64,000 nt of DNA from Amphibalanus amphitrite (GCF_019059575.1 NW_024882328.1:186001-250000), one strand, 5' to 3'. Positions 1-46,235 are shown, counted from the first letter of the stretch. Notes: generated by a model not told the origin, from the letters alone. Made by a program: numbers and translations.

Positions 1-1149
1 ACAGGGTCCGCAAACGGCAAATGCTTCTACATAGTTAGTTCCGCTCAAAACCCAGAGTTAAATAATGAATCAAAAACTAAGGCCAAATTTTTGAATAGAA
101 TATACTAGGGTTACCCGCGTGCTCCGCAACGCGAAGGGGGGATTTTTTGACCCGTGGGTATTGGGTTGGTCTGTGTCGATTTGGTTGGTAGATATCCATT
201 TCGTTCGATTGCTTTTTGACGGCCATGCATTTCGTAAGAAAACAAAAAGATACATCGCATCGAGGTGCCCGTGTCGTATTATCATGCGTTCTACTTTAGA
301 ATGATTCTAAAACTGGCGTGAAGTCTTTTGAGGGCCATCGATGAATTTCGCTAAAAATGACAATGTAATGGTTTGGAACATTTACATTTTTAAGGATACT
401 GTTGCTAATCATGCAAAAATGAAGAGTGAATATTGGACAGCATTGAATGCTCTATCCAATGGTACCATATTCAATTGCCAAAGGTATCAGGTTATGCAGC
501 AAAACCCGTGTAATTAATAAAGTTGCACATCATTGTCAAACACCATTTTCTCCTGTGATTTGCACCACCTTGATTTGGATCAATCAGCTTTTCACAATTT
601 TTATATGAGAGGCGGTACATTTCTCTTGCAAACAGGCGTTGTTTCAACTCGCTCCATGTAACGGTCACCTAAAAATAAAATAAATTCCAAAATCCGTCAA
701 AAACCGCAATTTTTTCAATAAAAGTATCCTCATGGGTGCACGTGGCGCGTGCATCCCCTGCACCGCACACCATTCAATAGCCCGTTCGATTCTCTACACG
801 ATGCTGTTTTCCCCGTACCGATCGGGCCCACGGTTACCGAGATATTGTACGGGGATCGGACCCGTGTCGGGCAAATTTAGCCATTTTCGCCCGATTTTGC
901 AAGCCGATTTATACATGTAAAGTCTATGACGCGAATTTGCACTTTTTGGGCACGCGCCACGCGCTCCCTATAAATCCGATCGAGCTGAGACCCCTCAAAG
1001 GCACGTCGCGCATCCTTGATCTATAAGTTGTGCAAATTTCACCGGGCTAGGTGCAACGGTCTGGCCTGTAGTCCACGCAAAGCACCACCAAGTCGGGACC
1101 TCGGTAACGGACAGACGCACCCTCCTCAAATAGTAATATATCAAATAGT
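1..1149. other. No gene recognised
   Basis: AT-rich to about 730, then GC-richer sequence. The last about 130 bp (from about 1,015) resembles the tail of the downstream tandem repeat. No convincing coding region or RNA gene. Confidence 0.5.
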
Positions 1150-1455
1150 AATATCATAGCAAGCAAGCGGCTGCGCCACTTGCTTTGCTGCGTGGTAGGA
1201 CAAAATTGCGGCACCGGCCAATTTGCTTTCGAATGGTGTTCGATTCAAATCGATGTGTCGTCTAGAAGCATAGATATGGACGGAAATGTGAAGAGAATAA
1301 AAAAAAACTGTTCTGAGGGCTTCGTTGGATGAAAGTGGGGTGATACGGGGTCAAGACGGGTCAAAGGGGTCAGCCCCGGTCACTTTGGGTTAGGCCAGGT
1401 CACCTAGGTCACCTCTCGTCCGATGGGATCAGCCCGGGCCACTGTTTAACTTTTG

Positions 1456-1851
1456 CCTCCACCACTACCCCTACCACTACCCCTACCACTACCCCTACCA
1501 CTACCCCTACCCTTACCCCTACCACTACCCCTACCACTACCCCTACCACTACCCCTAACCCTACCCCTACCCCTAACACTACATCTACCACTACCACTAC
1601 CCCTACCACTACTACTACCCATACTCCTACCTCTACCACTACCCCTACTACTACCCCTACCACTATCCCTACTACTACCCCTACCACTACCCCTACCCCT
1701 ACTACTACCCCTACCACTACACCTACCCCTACCACTACTCCTACCACTACTCCTACCACTACCACTACCCTACCCCTACCCCTACTACTACTACTACCCC
1801 TACCCCTACCCCTACCACTACCCCTACCCCTACCACTACCACTACCTACCA
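1456..1851. repeat. (CCACTACCCCTA)n microsatellite, copy 1
   Basis: Degenerate array of CCACTA and CCCCTA units. It is stop-free in several frames, giving Pro-Leu or Val-Gly runs that are not genes. Confidence 0.95.
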
Positions 1852-2865
1852 CTGGGTCATGTCAGCTCACATAATAATTGGATCCATTTAACTTTTTTTA
1901 AATCAGACTTTAAATTAAAAGTGCTTCTAGCCCTGCTGCTATTCGTGCCATTCCATTAGCCTTAGTCGAGTTTGTCGGAAATGGCGCCTTGTGACAAAAG
2001 TGGCGCATTGCGGCAAACGCGGCGCATTTTTACCCGGTGGATGAGCATGCATCTTTGCACCAAATTGCACCCACATCGGACCATATTTGACAAAACTGTG
2101 CGATTCGGGGCAAAAATGACGCCCTGTGACCAATGTGACGCCTTGCGGCAAACGCGGTGCATTTTTATACTTGTATCATCAACTGTTCCCATTGAATGAA
2201 AATCACCACATTCTCTCGCCACTTTTCATTCAAATTAATAACTTGCCGATCCGCCAATGCGAGGCACCCGCCGCCGATCGGCATGCATTCAGCTCACAAA
2301 GTTTGTCGACCCCGGCTCTCAATGAAGATCTACGAACCGATCAAAATTTCATTGGCGTTCTTCCAGCGCGCGCCACGTGCCAACCGTGCACCCCAGCGAG
2401 TCGGAACCTGGAAAAGGCGCTGACCCGCTCTGTCACCTATAAGGTGTGCAAATTTCAACTTCCTACGACGTACCGTCTGCCCTGTAGGCGAGGTTAATTG
2501 AACCCACTACACGATGCGCGGACACACAGACTCACAGACAGACGGATTCTGTTGGAATAGTAATATAGACAAGCGGCTGCGCCACTTGCTTTGCTGCGTG
2601 GTAGGAAAAAATTGCAGTACCAGCCAATTTGCTTTCGAATGGTGTTTGAGTCATGTCGATGTGTCGTCTAGAAGCATAGATATGGACGGAAATGTGAAGA
2701 GAATTTAAAAAGAGCTGTTCTGAGGGCGTTGTTGGATGAAATTTGGGTGATACGGGGTCAAGACGGGTCAAAGGGGTCAGCCCCGGTCACTTTGGGTCAG
2801 GCCAGGTCACATAGGTCACCTCTCGTCCGCTGGGATCAGCCCGGGCCACTGTTCTGCTTTTGCCT

Positions 2866-3142
2866 CCACCACTACCCCTACCCCTATCACTACCCCTACC
2901 ACTACCCCTACCACTACCCCTACCCCTACCACTACATCTACCCCTACCCCTACCACTACTACTACCCATACTCCTACCCCTACCACTACCACTACCACTA
3001 CCCCTACAACTACCCCTACCACTACCCCTACTACTACCCCTACTACTACCCCTACCCCTACTAATACTCCTACCACTACCCCTACCCCTACCACTACCAC
3101 TACCCCTACCACTACCCCTACCCCTACCCCTACCAACACCGC
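2866..3142. repeat. (CCACTACCCCTA)n microsatellite, copy 2
   Basis: Same array in the second copy of the tandem duplication, shorter than copy 1. Confidence 0.95.
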
Positions 3143-3925
3143 TGGGTCATATCAGGTCACAGAATAATTGGATCTTATCAGTACTAAAATATCAGACATA
3201 AATTGTTCCCAGCCCTGCCCCTATTCGTGCCATTCCATTACGCTTAATTGTATTTGTCGGAAATGGCGCTTTGTGGCATATGTGGCGCACTTCGACAAAC
3301 GCGGCGCATTTTCACCCGGTGATTGAGCATGCATCTTGACACCAAATTGCACCCATATCGGACTATATTTGACAAAACTGTGCGATTTGCGGCAAAAATG
3401 ACGCCCTGAGATAATTGTGGCGCATTGCGACAAACGCGGTGCATTTGTAAATTCCTATCACAAACTGTTCCCTTTGAACGAAAATCAACACATTCTCTAG
3501 CCACTTTTCATTCAAATTAAAAACCTGCCCATCCGCCAATGCGAGGCACCCGCCACCGATCGGCATGCATTTCGTCCACAAAGTTTGTCGACCCCGGCTC
3601 TCAATGAAGATATAAGAACCGATCAAAATTTCATTGGCGTTCTTCCGGCGCCCGCCACGTGCCAACCGTGCACCCCAGCGAGTCGGAACCTAGAAAAGGC
3701 ACTGACCCGCTCTGTCACCTATAAGGTGTGCAAATTTCAACCCCCTACGATATACCGTCTGCCCTGTAGGCCGGCTAAATTGAACCCACTACACGACGTG
3801 GCGGACAGACAGACAAACAGATGGATCCTGTTCAAATAGTAAGATAGATGAGAACGTTCTAAGCCCGGTACCAGGAGCCACAATAAGCATTTTAGTCGAG
3901 GCCGGTCGGTCTCCCACCGTCTCAC

Positions 3926-4366
<441 letters not shown>

Positions 4367-5879
4367 CCTGTATTTTAGTAGTCGCAGAGGTCATTTAACA
4401 CGCGCACCGACGGGGGGCGGATATCCGCCCCCCCCCCCCTGAGGTTTTTCGCGGATAGCGGGAAAACCGCGGCGCGTAGCGCCGCGAAATTTGATACGAC
4501 TACCTATTCTCTCATCAATTTTACACATGGTGTGTCAGTTTGAACCTCCTAACTTTTAAGGTCAGGTCACCAGGTCACTTTGAATGACCCAACCTCAAGT
4601 CACTTTTTTGCAACTTTGTCACCGTGCCAGAGCTACAGTAGATGTCGGAGGCCTTTGAAAGTCGCAGGATGTTATTAGATCATTAGTAGCTACAATTTGT
4701 TTATCTCGGAATTTTGATGTCGGTGACCTAAGGTCAGGTCAATTTCGCGACCTCCCCAAAGTCAATGGGGGAAAAATCAACTCCCTGTTTTTACCACTAA
4801 AACCGGTCGGAATGGCCCCATATACCATACATGACTTCATATACGATCAACCTTCACTACCTTGAGGTCTATTTTGCTGTTGGGCAGCTGTAAGGTCATG
4901 TGACGTCATCAAAGGTAACCAGCGGTTTTTTTTGCCAATAACTCCGTACAGGAACAAGGTACAGCCGCGCGGATGGTCTCATTGTGTTCGGCTCGTCAAG
5001 ACACATCGAATGATATACATGATGACCTCGAGGTCACGTGACCTGAGGTCAACCTTTGACCTTGACCTTTCGAGGTCAACATATATATCATTCCATGCGG
5101 ATTGACGAGAGGATCACGATGATGCCCTTAGTTTGTTCCTATCTTGACTAATTCGAAAGTTATTCGAGAAAAACTCTCCATATCTAGCGCCGCCATTTTG
5201 ACTTTTTCGACCCCTGTGACGTCATCTTTGACCTGACCTGAAAATGACCTTAGTGAAAATTGTAGACCTTGCCCGTGCGTATCCTATGCCGTTTACCGCT
5301 TGTCGCTATCTTGCTTCGTTCTCGAGATCTCAGGGGGGCGGTCATCCGCCCCCCCCCCCCGTCGCACACTGGTCGGAAACGCTCCAGCGAGAGGCCAGCG
5401 GCCTTTCCGCAAAAGTTTTTTGCTTGTTATTCCACAACTAGTGAAGCAAACTTCATAAAACTTTGCATACCTTCTCTGTCATATGTAAGCTATCATTTGG
5501 ATGTCAAGCACTAAATATATGACGTGAATCTGTTAAGTTATGACGTCATAATTGAGTATAATACAGGATCTAGCACCACTTTAAGTCAACAAGGGAAATT
5601 GGGAGCTACTATTCGGGCACCGGGAATGGTTTCATGCACTCCTTGCAAGGTCCAGTGCTTGACTTTAGCATTGTTGACTTTGCGTGACGTCATTTATGAC
5701 GTCACTAAGGCCATATAAGTTTTTCGTCAATAACTCCTGATCAGATGGAGCTAGAGAGTCGGGAAAGTCACCATTGGACTCAGGAAGACCTGCCGAATCG
5801 AATGATATGCGATATGACCTCCTTCAACCATTTTCGTGACCTGAGGGCTCCGACCTGACCTTGACCCGAGGTTAACACC

Positions 5880-6780
5880 TTAACCCTCGCCGGCACAGGG
5901 GGGGTGGTTGATGCAACCCCCTAAGGTTTTTCGCGAATAACTCGCGTAAAAAACGGCCGATCACAACGAAACTTTCAGTACCCTCGCATTGATTAATTTT
6001 ACACCTAACCTGAAAATTTCATGACCCTGACTCAAATGACCTTTGACCTGTGATCTCTTTTCCGAGACCATGTTTGGCCGAAATCGCGATTCGGCGTATG
6101 TCGGCTCGCACTAGCCGCGCGTTTGCAAGCTTTTCGTGGTTTCAAACGTTCAAACATGTGATTTGATGTTGCTCCCATACATTAGGATGGGTGTCAAGGT
6201 CACCTGAAGGTCAGGTCAGGTCATTGAACTTTGGTGACCTCGGGTGACCTCGGCTCACTTTTTCGAAATTTACATGTTTCTAGGCTAGTTTTTGGAGCTG
6301 CATTCTAATTTAGCAACCATTTGAACATTTACGAAGTAGTTTTGGCGCCTTCGTAACATGTTACGAAGCTGTCAGAGGCGGTTGACACGTATTACGAATA
6401 CCCGTCACAACCCCTACCGGTTGACCCGACCTGACCTGACCCGACCTGGTCTAAATGCTTAAAGACATCATCTCTGATCAAAACTAATACGATATTCGTG
6501 ATCAGCACCCCGGAAAACCACATGGCAGCCACAATTTACGACTTTCTAACAGGTCCCGATTTTCCCGGTTTTCGGGTCATTGACCTGACCTGGAAGGTCC
6601 CCCGATGACCTAGGAACTTAAAATTGGGTATCATCGGCTTCCTCTCGTGACGGGCAACACGCTCGTTTTTTCCGCGAGGCTCTAGCTCGATCAGGGGCCA
6701 AACGCGAGGGGGGGGCGGTCGTACCAACCCCCCCTTGTGCCGTCGAAGGACGCAAAATGGCCTGTGCCGGCGAGGGTTAA
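5880..6780. mobile_element. Complete TTAA-bounded piggyBac-like MITE
   Basis: Ends TTAACCCTCGCCGGCACAGG and its exact inverse complement at 6,761-6,780 give a perfect 20-bp inverted repeat including TTAA. There is no coding capacity. It contains many GGTCA/TGACC motifs and a G/C run just inside each end. Inserted in the larger 4.4-8.1 kb element. Confidence 0.88.
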
Positions 6781-6882
6781 GTTGACTTCACCCGAACACC
6801 AAGTATAGCATTCAACGCGCCTGAGCTAGACAAACACTATTATGCCAAAATCGCGGCAGTGCGACCATTTTTGGCAAAGTAA

Positions 6883-7109
6883 TTAACCTAAAACCGAGCC
6901 CGTGCCTTGTGGCACTTACCTGACCTAAGAGGTCACTGGCTGACCTAAGACCTTAAAATCGGGTAGTACCTAATTTTTGCGTCTTATAACGGCACACAAG
7001 CTTGTTTTTTTTCCGCGAGGCTCTAGCTCAATTAGAGGCGAAACGGCGAGGGAGTTGTACCAACCCTCCCCGGTCAATGTAGAAAACCAATCGGTCCGGC
7101 CAGGGTTAA
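6883..7109. mobile_element. Truncated derivative of the 5.9-6.8 kb TTAA element
   Basis: It resembles the right third of the preceding element (CCGCGAGGCTCTAGCTC and the TTAAAATCGGGTA region) and ends CCAGGGTTAA at 7,109. A TTAACC at 6,883 may mark the left end, but the inverted repeat is weak. Confidence 0.5.
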
Positions 7110-8075
7110 ATACCGGAATTGTGATCTAATGTAAAAAGACGACCCAAGGTAACCCGACGTCAGTGACAGGTGTCCTATATTTGCAGCGTCTTATATTCAC
7201 GAAGGTTTCAATTTCCACTTTCTTCAGCCGAGTGATGGTTGTCAATAGCAAGGCTCTCTAAATGCAAGCCGTAATCGCCACGCAATACCTATGTGGAAGG
7301 CTTTTGATGTCAATACATACATAAATGCATACATAAAACGCGCTTTTCACAAAATTCATAAACTCAAGCGCATCTGTTTTTAATGACCAGTCAACTACGC
7401 ATGGATGCGTGCAGCCTGCAGGCCACACAGGTCAGCGTAAGCCGGGCGCGGCGGCCGAGCCGAAACTGGGGCGGGGCGGGCGGTAGTTGGGTAGGTAGAG
7501 CGGCTCCTGCAAATTTTGCGCAAATATGCGCAGTTAGCTTTTATGTTGCCCTGGTGTAAATTTAAATCCTACTTCATCTCACAAAAAAATCAGAGTGGAA
7601 CTAGATGGGACTACCTGTTGTTTCCTTACCTAAACTTTGCAGTTATATTCCAGCATCACTGTAGGAGAGCCTTCATAAAAAAGCTATAGTACATCTTAGT
7701 TAGGGAAAAAGTATGCCAAAAATGTTGCACTGACCAGTCGGCAACTTCATAACGAACATTTTGATGCATAATATGTGGGATTTCAATTTGGTGTCTATCA
7801 GCAATAAGACTCTGAATATCCGGCTCAAGAAACCTCTTGCTCCGCGTCAGTTTCCGAGTTCTGGGATACCCCATCTTCGGGGGCTGATTACAGCTATTTT
7901 TGGTCACCCGGATTAGTTTTTTTGGCCTAAGTATAATAATTTGATCAATTTCAAATCGATCTATATAAAAAATAATCCGAAACTCCGGAATCGCCCGTGG
8001 CCTCTCGTGAGGGCGTTTCCGACCAGTGTGCGTCGGTGCGAAGTTGGCGCAGACCCCCGTCGGTGCGCGGGTTAA

Positions 8076-9390
8076 AATCAATCGTTTCACGTAGTTACGT
8101 TATTTGTCACTCAAACCGATTAACGTTTATGTTTATGTAAACGTTCATCTGATTCTGAACGTTTAGGTAACGTTTATGTTGCATCGATAAATGCCTTCAA
8201 AAGAGGCCCAGCGAGATCAGTAAACGGGTCGGTATTGAACGTAAAAACCACGGAATTAGCTTCCAGCTGCATTTTCTATACGGTTGTGAATGATACGAGT
8301 TTAATTTTGCTTACCACTCTCATCGATGCTGAGGTTTGACATTAGCCATTCCATGATATCATAGCCTGAAAGAAGGGTAACTCACGTTAGGGAAGGGTAG
8401 GTTCTCTCCAAAGCAGGGCGAACGAACTGATTGGTATAACTTACATATTGTAGAAAAGGTAATTAAGCTCTGATGTTAGTTTCCCATGAGCACAAGAATT
8501 CGTAGTCGGCAGCCGTTTTCGAACTTTTGACTAAAAAGCCCGGTGGTTTGGGCAAACGGACAAATCGAGCGTCGCTGTCAGTCAGCGCTATCTCACCTGT
8601 GAAGGCTGAGGGGATGGTCGTGAGGAACAGTTTCTGGCTGCGGACCGGCACCCCGGTCTCGGGACTCTGCATCTCTCTCACTAACGTCTCCATCTGAAGG
8701 AGACAAGAGGCCGAGTACGTGAGCGATATCCTATGTCCATGTGATGGAGACAAGAACATGTGAGCACGTGACTTGAACTGAAACGTCTCTATCTGGCGGA
8801 GACAAGGACTGAGCATGTGAACGGTATCCAAGGTTCATCTAACGGATATAAGGGCTGCACGTCAACCGTATCCATCTGACGGGAGACGAGGGGAGTACGT
8901 GAACCGCATCCACAATGGGAGCACGTTAACCACATTTATCTGACGGATGCAAGCGACCACTTATGTTTATTTGTTTGCCATACTTTTTGCCAGACGAACA
9001 TACGAACACCGCGTCCATCTGATATAGACAATCGGTGCACCTGTACCGGCATCTCATGCGGAGGCAAGAAGTGCAAGTGAATTGCAAGCATCCATCTCAC
9101 GAAGACAGCCGGCAAAAAGAGGCACAAGATGGTAACAAAGCGGGTATTGACATCTACATGTATACGACGGCAATACGCTGACAAAGCGAAAATCAGTACG
9201 ATGGGAAATTAGAATCCTTCCGTCTCCTTGTAGCGACTTACCCTATAGTAGCAGGCGTTCAGGGGCGATGTGACATCCTCGCGAGGAGCTAGCACGCCCG
9301 TGCCGCGGTGCTCGATCCGCCTCTGTCTCATCACCAGGGTCGCTGCCGTCGCCCCCATCGGTCTCCGCTGGAGCAGGCGTAGTTAGCGCC
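8076..9390. repeat. Gene-free stretch with degenerate minisatellite (about 8,660-9,130)
   Basis: From about 8,660 to 9,130, diverged repeats of about 50 bp contain CATCTGACGGAGACAAG and ACGTGAACCGTATC. The open frames here follow the repeat. I see no gene; it lies downstream of the SEC14L1-like gene. Confidence 0.55.
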
Positions 9391-9515
9391 TTGACTCGAA
9401 CGGTCAGTTAGGCAACTCGGCTGGATCAGTCGGAGTTAGTCTTGGCTCAGGCGATCAGCTAGGCAACTCGGCTGGACCAGACGGAGTTCCTAGAGCCTCA
9501 GACGGTCAGCTAGGC
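9391..9515. repeat. 51-bp tandem repeat, about 2.5 copies
   Basis: Units start at 9,391, 9,442 and 9,493 and share GGTCAGYTAGGCAACTCGG and CTGGAYCAGWCGGAGTT. Confidence 0.85.
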
Positions 9516-11661
9516 CACCATCCAGTTTCAGGAGCTGTAGCGTCTGGGTTAAAGTTCATCGCCGCCACTGGAGCATTGCCATTAGGAAGAACGATGCATC
9601 ACAATGACAGCTTAGATGCATGACAGCCAGTCCAAATCTTCCCGTGCCATTAAGGAAATCAGTAAGTTTCTAGCAGAGACCAGTTAAGAGACACACAGAA
9701 GAGAAGTCCAGTGAGGGATAGAAACACAGACGTTAGACAGAGAACAGCAGCGGCCCGGTCGGCGACTCCTTTCGGTGCAGCGTCCAGACGGTCACTGAAG
9801 TTCGACCGCAACCCGGCGGCCGGCCGGCGATCCCGCCAGTAGCAGCTGCCGCCGGATGTCGGGCAGGTGGATCCCACAAATGGAGAGGCTCAGACGAGAG
9901 CCGGTCCCATCAGACAGGTCAGGCGACCACCGAGATAGCGGGGCAGGGGAGTGCGAGCGGTCAGAGGGGAGTCGCGGACCTCTCCGGTGCTTCTGACGAG
10001 AACACTCGAATAAGTGGCGCGCTACTGCATGACTCTTTTCAAACGCACTTGTTGATACATATAAAACAATGTAAAACATGAAAAAGATCAGCACTTATAT
10101 TGGTTTTCTTATTTTCTGCACTCAGCGCAAAAATGCCAGCCTTCATTGTCATGATGAAAAAGCGGCCTATTAGGATGCGTCGTAACGAAAAAGCCAAATG
10201 CGCTATTCATTGTCCCCCCCCCCCCCCCATATCCAATCGCTCGGACCTCCCAGTTGCTCCCGTCGTCTCAAACCATCATCAGCTTAGTGTGTTATTTTAT
10301 TGCCACCGATCGACTTCATGACATCACAAACACATTACAGATGCCTGGACACCTGTTAATTGAGGGGAAGCCATGTCAGTCCCGGTCACTCGGCCTGCCC
10401 GGCGCAATTATGTCACATTCGTCTGAATTCGCCACCGACCATGTATCGTACTACATCGCACCAATTCGCCAGCTCGGCACAGACAACCAAAGCAGCAGCA
10501 TGACAGCGACCGCCGCGCCGCCCTATAGTCCATCACAAAATTGTACTGCTGCAGCCGCCCACAGGTGGCGAGACGAGCGCTACTGCTCTGACCGCCACTG
10601 GAGGGTTCTGCCAATAGTCGGTAATAGTATAACATGTATCATTAATATAGATATACGGGGATATTGGTAGCACGCCTAACAAGTTCGGCACGGATGCCGA
10701 AGGGGTCAACAGTTCCACACGTCGAGCCACAGCGAGTCGCATTTGTACCAAACCGTCCCGCGCGACTAACATATGGGGATCACATCGACTGCTTAACGAT
10801 TAACCACGGGGCGCCGCAGGAGAATTATGTCACCTCTAACAACTACATTATACTGACGTCCATTTCACTATGCATCGCCTCTAAAACTCGCGCGTCTGAC
10901 GGAAAATAATTTAAACGCGTGTCGGAGCCTATGAGCGTGCGCTCCGTCGTCAGTGATTCTAACTAGCAGGCCGTGGCGGCGCTCTCTGGCGCCGCGCACT
11001 GGATCGGTCCGGTGGCGCCGGTGACTGCCGGCGCGCGTCCCGTGCAGAGCTGGTGTGGACGGCCGGCCGCGGACGGGGCCGCCCACGGGTCGAGCGGCGG
11101 CAGACTGTGGGCCAGAGCGAGACACAGATGACTACAACAGGAGAATGTGAACCAGGGGGACACAGTTATGGATACAGCGAGATAATGTAAGCTAGAGAGA
11201 CACAGAGAGGACACAGCAGAGTTCTAACTACCTACAGCAATAGGCTGAGTTTCAGCGCTCAAAGAGGGACTCACTTATGCGGCACTGGGTTGTGGACCAC
11301 GGCGTATGACGTGCACATCATTTTACTGCAGCCGACTACCGATTAACTGCATACGCTGAAGGCACTGCTAGTTTGATCCAACAGACCCGGCGGGTCAGAC
11401 GGCAAAACGCACACTGGCTCCATGGCAATGCGGGGTCCACTGGCGCGGTTGGAGTGAAACAAGTCGTTCGCCACTACATTGACTTACCAATCCTGCAAGC
11501 AAATACGAGTAGGCAGTATCGCTTGCGATCTTTTCGCGGTTCGTAGCAAGAAGCGGCCGAACGAGTACTTTTACGGAATATGACTACTAACAGTCCGGGC
11601 GGGGGAGGGAGGAGCCGCGCTCTTGACGAGTACCTCTGTCTAGGCTCGCTCTGGCCGACCG
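9516..11661. other. Gene-free stretch downstream of SEC14L1-like gene
   Basis: This may include 3' UTR. It holds a C-run at about 10,211-10,227 and a possible minus-strand AATAAA at 10,301-10,296. Short open frames here lack recognisable domains. Confidence 0.4.
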
Positions 11662-11818
11662 CCACTGACCTGCTCCGCCCTGGGGCTCCGCTCCGGGGAG
11701 CGACTACCGGCGTCATCTACTGACGGCCGATGACCTACCCCCCCCCCCCCACTGACCTCTTCCCTCCCCACTGACCTGCTCCGCTCTGTGACTCCGCTCC
11801 GGGGAGCGACTACCGGCG

Positions 11819-11840
<22 letters not shown>
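11662..11840 (-). repeat. Duplicated 3' end of the SEC14L1-like gene (about 73 bp x2)
   Basis: Copies at about 11,768-11,840 and 11,662-11,735 share the last codons, the stop (SR-TGA) and about 50 bp of 3' UTR. They are separated by a C-run and a short CACTGACCTSYTCC repeat. Only the right copy is joined to the coding exon. Confidence 0.85.
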
Positions 11841-43828
<31,988 letters not shown>

Positions 43829-45920
43829 CTGTGAAGAAATGCAGGGCAAGTAGTTAGTTTCAAGAAAGACAGAGTTGAGGAAAAGGTGAGGTCAAAATGA
43901 TGGCCTAAACGAATGAGAACACTGCTAACAAGATAAAAATTTAATGCATTGTGCATGCATACATGTGTGAAATATATGAAATAATTGTATAAAAATATTT
44001 AAACTATATTCAAAGAGCTGAAACGTAACAATATCAGAAGACTTCAAATCGCTCCCCTAAACGGTAGAACAAACACATTTACAGAAGAGGCGAGAGAACA
44101 GAGAGAATACAGTGTTACTCGCTAATTTCAGTCATAACGAAAAATGACGACTGAGTGTAATCGAAAAATGTAATCGGTTTCTGAGTATCTTGCCAGCAGC
44201 TCTCAGTAGGTCTGGCTTCAAAACGTAGTTTGCTACGGGAGGTCATCAACAGGGAATATTGAATTAGGCCACCACATCGAACATACATCTCACGTTTTGT
44301 TCAGCTGTAAGCTGACCTTGCCACAGGGAATACACACAGGTTATTGGAATCAAATAGGACGACTTAATAATATTACCTACAGGGTTGCTAAAATGCAACA
44401 TTTTCAAATAGCTCTCAGCACCCTATAAGCAGGGCTGTGGAGTCGGAGTTCGAGTTAAAGTCGGTTGGAGTCGACAGTTCTGCCCGGAGACGGAGTTGAA
44501 TTCTGCATGTTATTTTTGATACAAATTTGCAATGCAAAGCCTTGGAACGCACAAGGGATCGTTTCAGGGAAGGGAAGACATCTCCATCGTGAACTTGATC
44601 CAGCATTGATTTCACGTTGATTTTGTGTTATAATTGGTTGAATCCAGTTTGATTGTCAACATTGAGGATCAATCGACTTTCGACATTGATGAACTTTGAC
44701 TTTCGACTTTCGACACCACATGGATTTGATCGATGAAAGCCATGAAACAACAGCCGCTGATATCAATTAGCTGATATCAATCCGCAATCGAACAGCACAC
44801 GCAACAGCACTATCATTTGTGTGAAAACCCAATGACATTAAATGGTAAATGATGCAACGTGTTTGCATAAAGGTAGCATTTGAGTTACCATTAGTTTTGA
44901 TTGGGTCAGTTCTTTTTTTTTACCAAAGAAAAAAACTTAATTTAAGATCAAGCTTTCTTTTTAAAATCACGGCAACTAACCACTATAACAAACACTAGCC
45001 TATCCCTATTCCATCACACTTGGCCATTGATTCAGCAAGAATCAGGATAATTAACATCATAAAGGGAGGGCAATGCTGCCATGCAAAGGCAAAAACTACT
45101 AAGGTCGGAGTCTGACCTCACATTGTAGTTTTTGCTTTCGCACGGCAGAATGACCAGAAAAAAAAAATCTGATCACAGGGTGAAGTACTTTTATGTGCAG
45201 CAAAAGCTTAGTAGCTTGTTATGTTGATTGAGACCTAGCAGTTGATAACTTTAACAGCCTTTTTTAACAGTACACCAAATGTATAATCGTCACTTGTGTT
45301 GAGCTAGAAATTTATATAGATAGATAGATAAATTTAGGCAGGTGTAACACTTGTTTTTTACAACCAAGGAGAGGTGCTATGCCCAGAGATGCTTTCAAAT
45401 CAAACCACACCAAACCTCCCAATACTAATAGACAGTTCATATCAGGGTATATAGAACAACGTTTATATACTTTTGCGGTTTAACTTAAAATTGTAATACT
45501 CAGCAATCAGCATGTCCGACAGTTTTGTGACTAATTTGTTGCAATTTGTCATCATAAGTAACATAAAAATACGAAATAACCTAATTGCACTGAAATAATA
45601 GCAATATAAAATATACAGAGGTTAAACCTAGACAAATTCAAGCAGTCTCAATGCTAAATAATATATGAATAGCTCAGCACATTAGTGTCACACACATCGA
45701 TCCACAATATGAATAGTAATCCTACATACCAGCTTGAGCTGCATTTACCTAAGGAGTGCTTGTCACCAGCTTAAATGTGATAACCTTATGCAAATGCTTA
45801 GTGCCATTCCAAATGATGCACAGATACCAACCGAACTCACCTAAGTTACCCCAATTTCTGAATATTTATCCTACAATACTCAGTCCACCCAGCTCCCCAC
45901 ACAAATGTGCTACGCGGGTG
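43829..45920. other. Upstream of coding start, no gene recognised
   Basis: Probably a 5' UTR intron of the SEC14L1-like gene. CAGGGCTGTGGAGTCGGAG at 44,432 looks like a hAT terminus, but no matching partner with a duplication was found. Otherwise AT-rich. Confidence 0.4.
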
Positions 45921-45924
45921 AGTA

Positions 45925-46235
45925 TTGAAGCATCCAAGAGCGCAGCATCCAAGGGACGCAACATCCAAAACCTTAGCATCCAGCGATCAAAACGTCCGAA
46001 TAACATCCTAAACCGACCCCTTAGGGATGATTCAGACTCATCCAAGAGCGAAACATCCAAAACTGCAGCATCCAGGACCACAGCATCCAAAATCGTATCA
46101 TCCAAATTGGCAGCAACCAAGGACGAGGAATTGCAGCATCCAAGAGTGAAACATCCAAGGGTGCAGCATCCAAAACCGTATCATCCAAAAAACATTTTTG
46201 GCACCGCAGCATCCAAGACCGTATCATCCAAAATA
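45925..46235. repeat. ATCCAA-repeat family, copy 1
   Basis: Array of about 14-15 bp units with GCATCCAA cores (AGCATCCAAGAGCGCAGCA and variants such as CGTATCATCCAA). The same family occurs at 60.1 and 62.5 kb. Confidence 0.9.

Larger units (their letters stand above)
1150..3846. repeat. About 1.3-1.4 kb tandem duplication with internal microsatellite
   Basis: Two direct copies (about 1,150-2,570 and 2,571-3,846) start with AAGCGGCTGCGCCACTTGC and run through GGGGTCAGCCCCGGTCAC. Each holds a (CCACTACCCCTA)n block and ends in a purine/ACAGACAGACGG tail followed by AATAGTAATATA. Sequence at about 1,015-1,140 resembles the end of a third copy. The tail resembles 3' ends of some non-LTR/SINE elements; the family is not identified. 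Confidence 0.85.
4395..8075. mobile_element. TTAA-bounded (piggyBac-like) non-autonomous element, composite
   Basis: The left end TTAACACGCGCACCGACGGG and the inverse of the right end TTAACCCGCGCACCGACGGG form a terminal inverted repeat with TTAA outermost. The inside is rich in AGGTCA/TGACCT and holds at least one complete nested TTAA element (5,880-6,780). Around 5,340-5,400 a C-run is followed by GCACACTGGTCGGAAACG, which also occurs inverted near 8,010. The block may therefore be two recombined elements. No transposase ORF. Confidence 0.65.

Noticed and set aside
1409..1959. Long Pro-Leu and Val-Gly open frames
   Set aside because: They follow the CCACTACCCCTA microsatellite on both strands; no unique sequence or domain.
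1456..3142. Telomere-like repeats
   Set aside because: Units are CCACTA/CCCCTA, not the arthropod CCTAA or vertebrate CCCTAA motif, and lie inside an interstitial tandem duplication.
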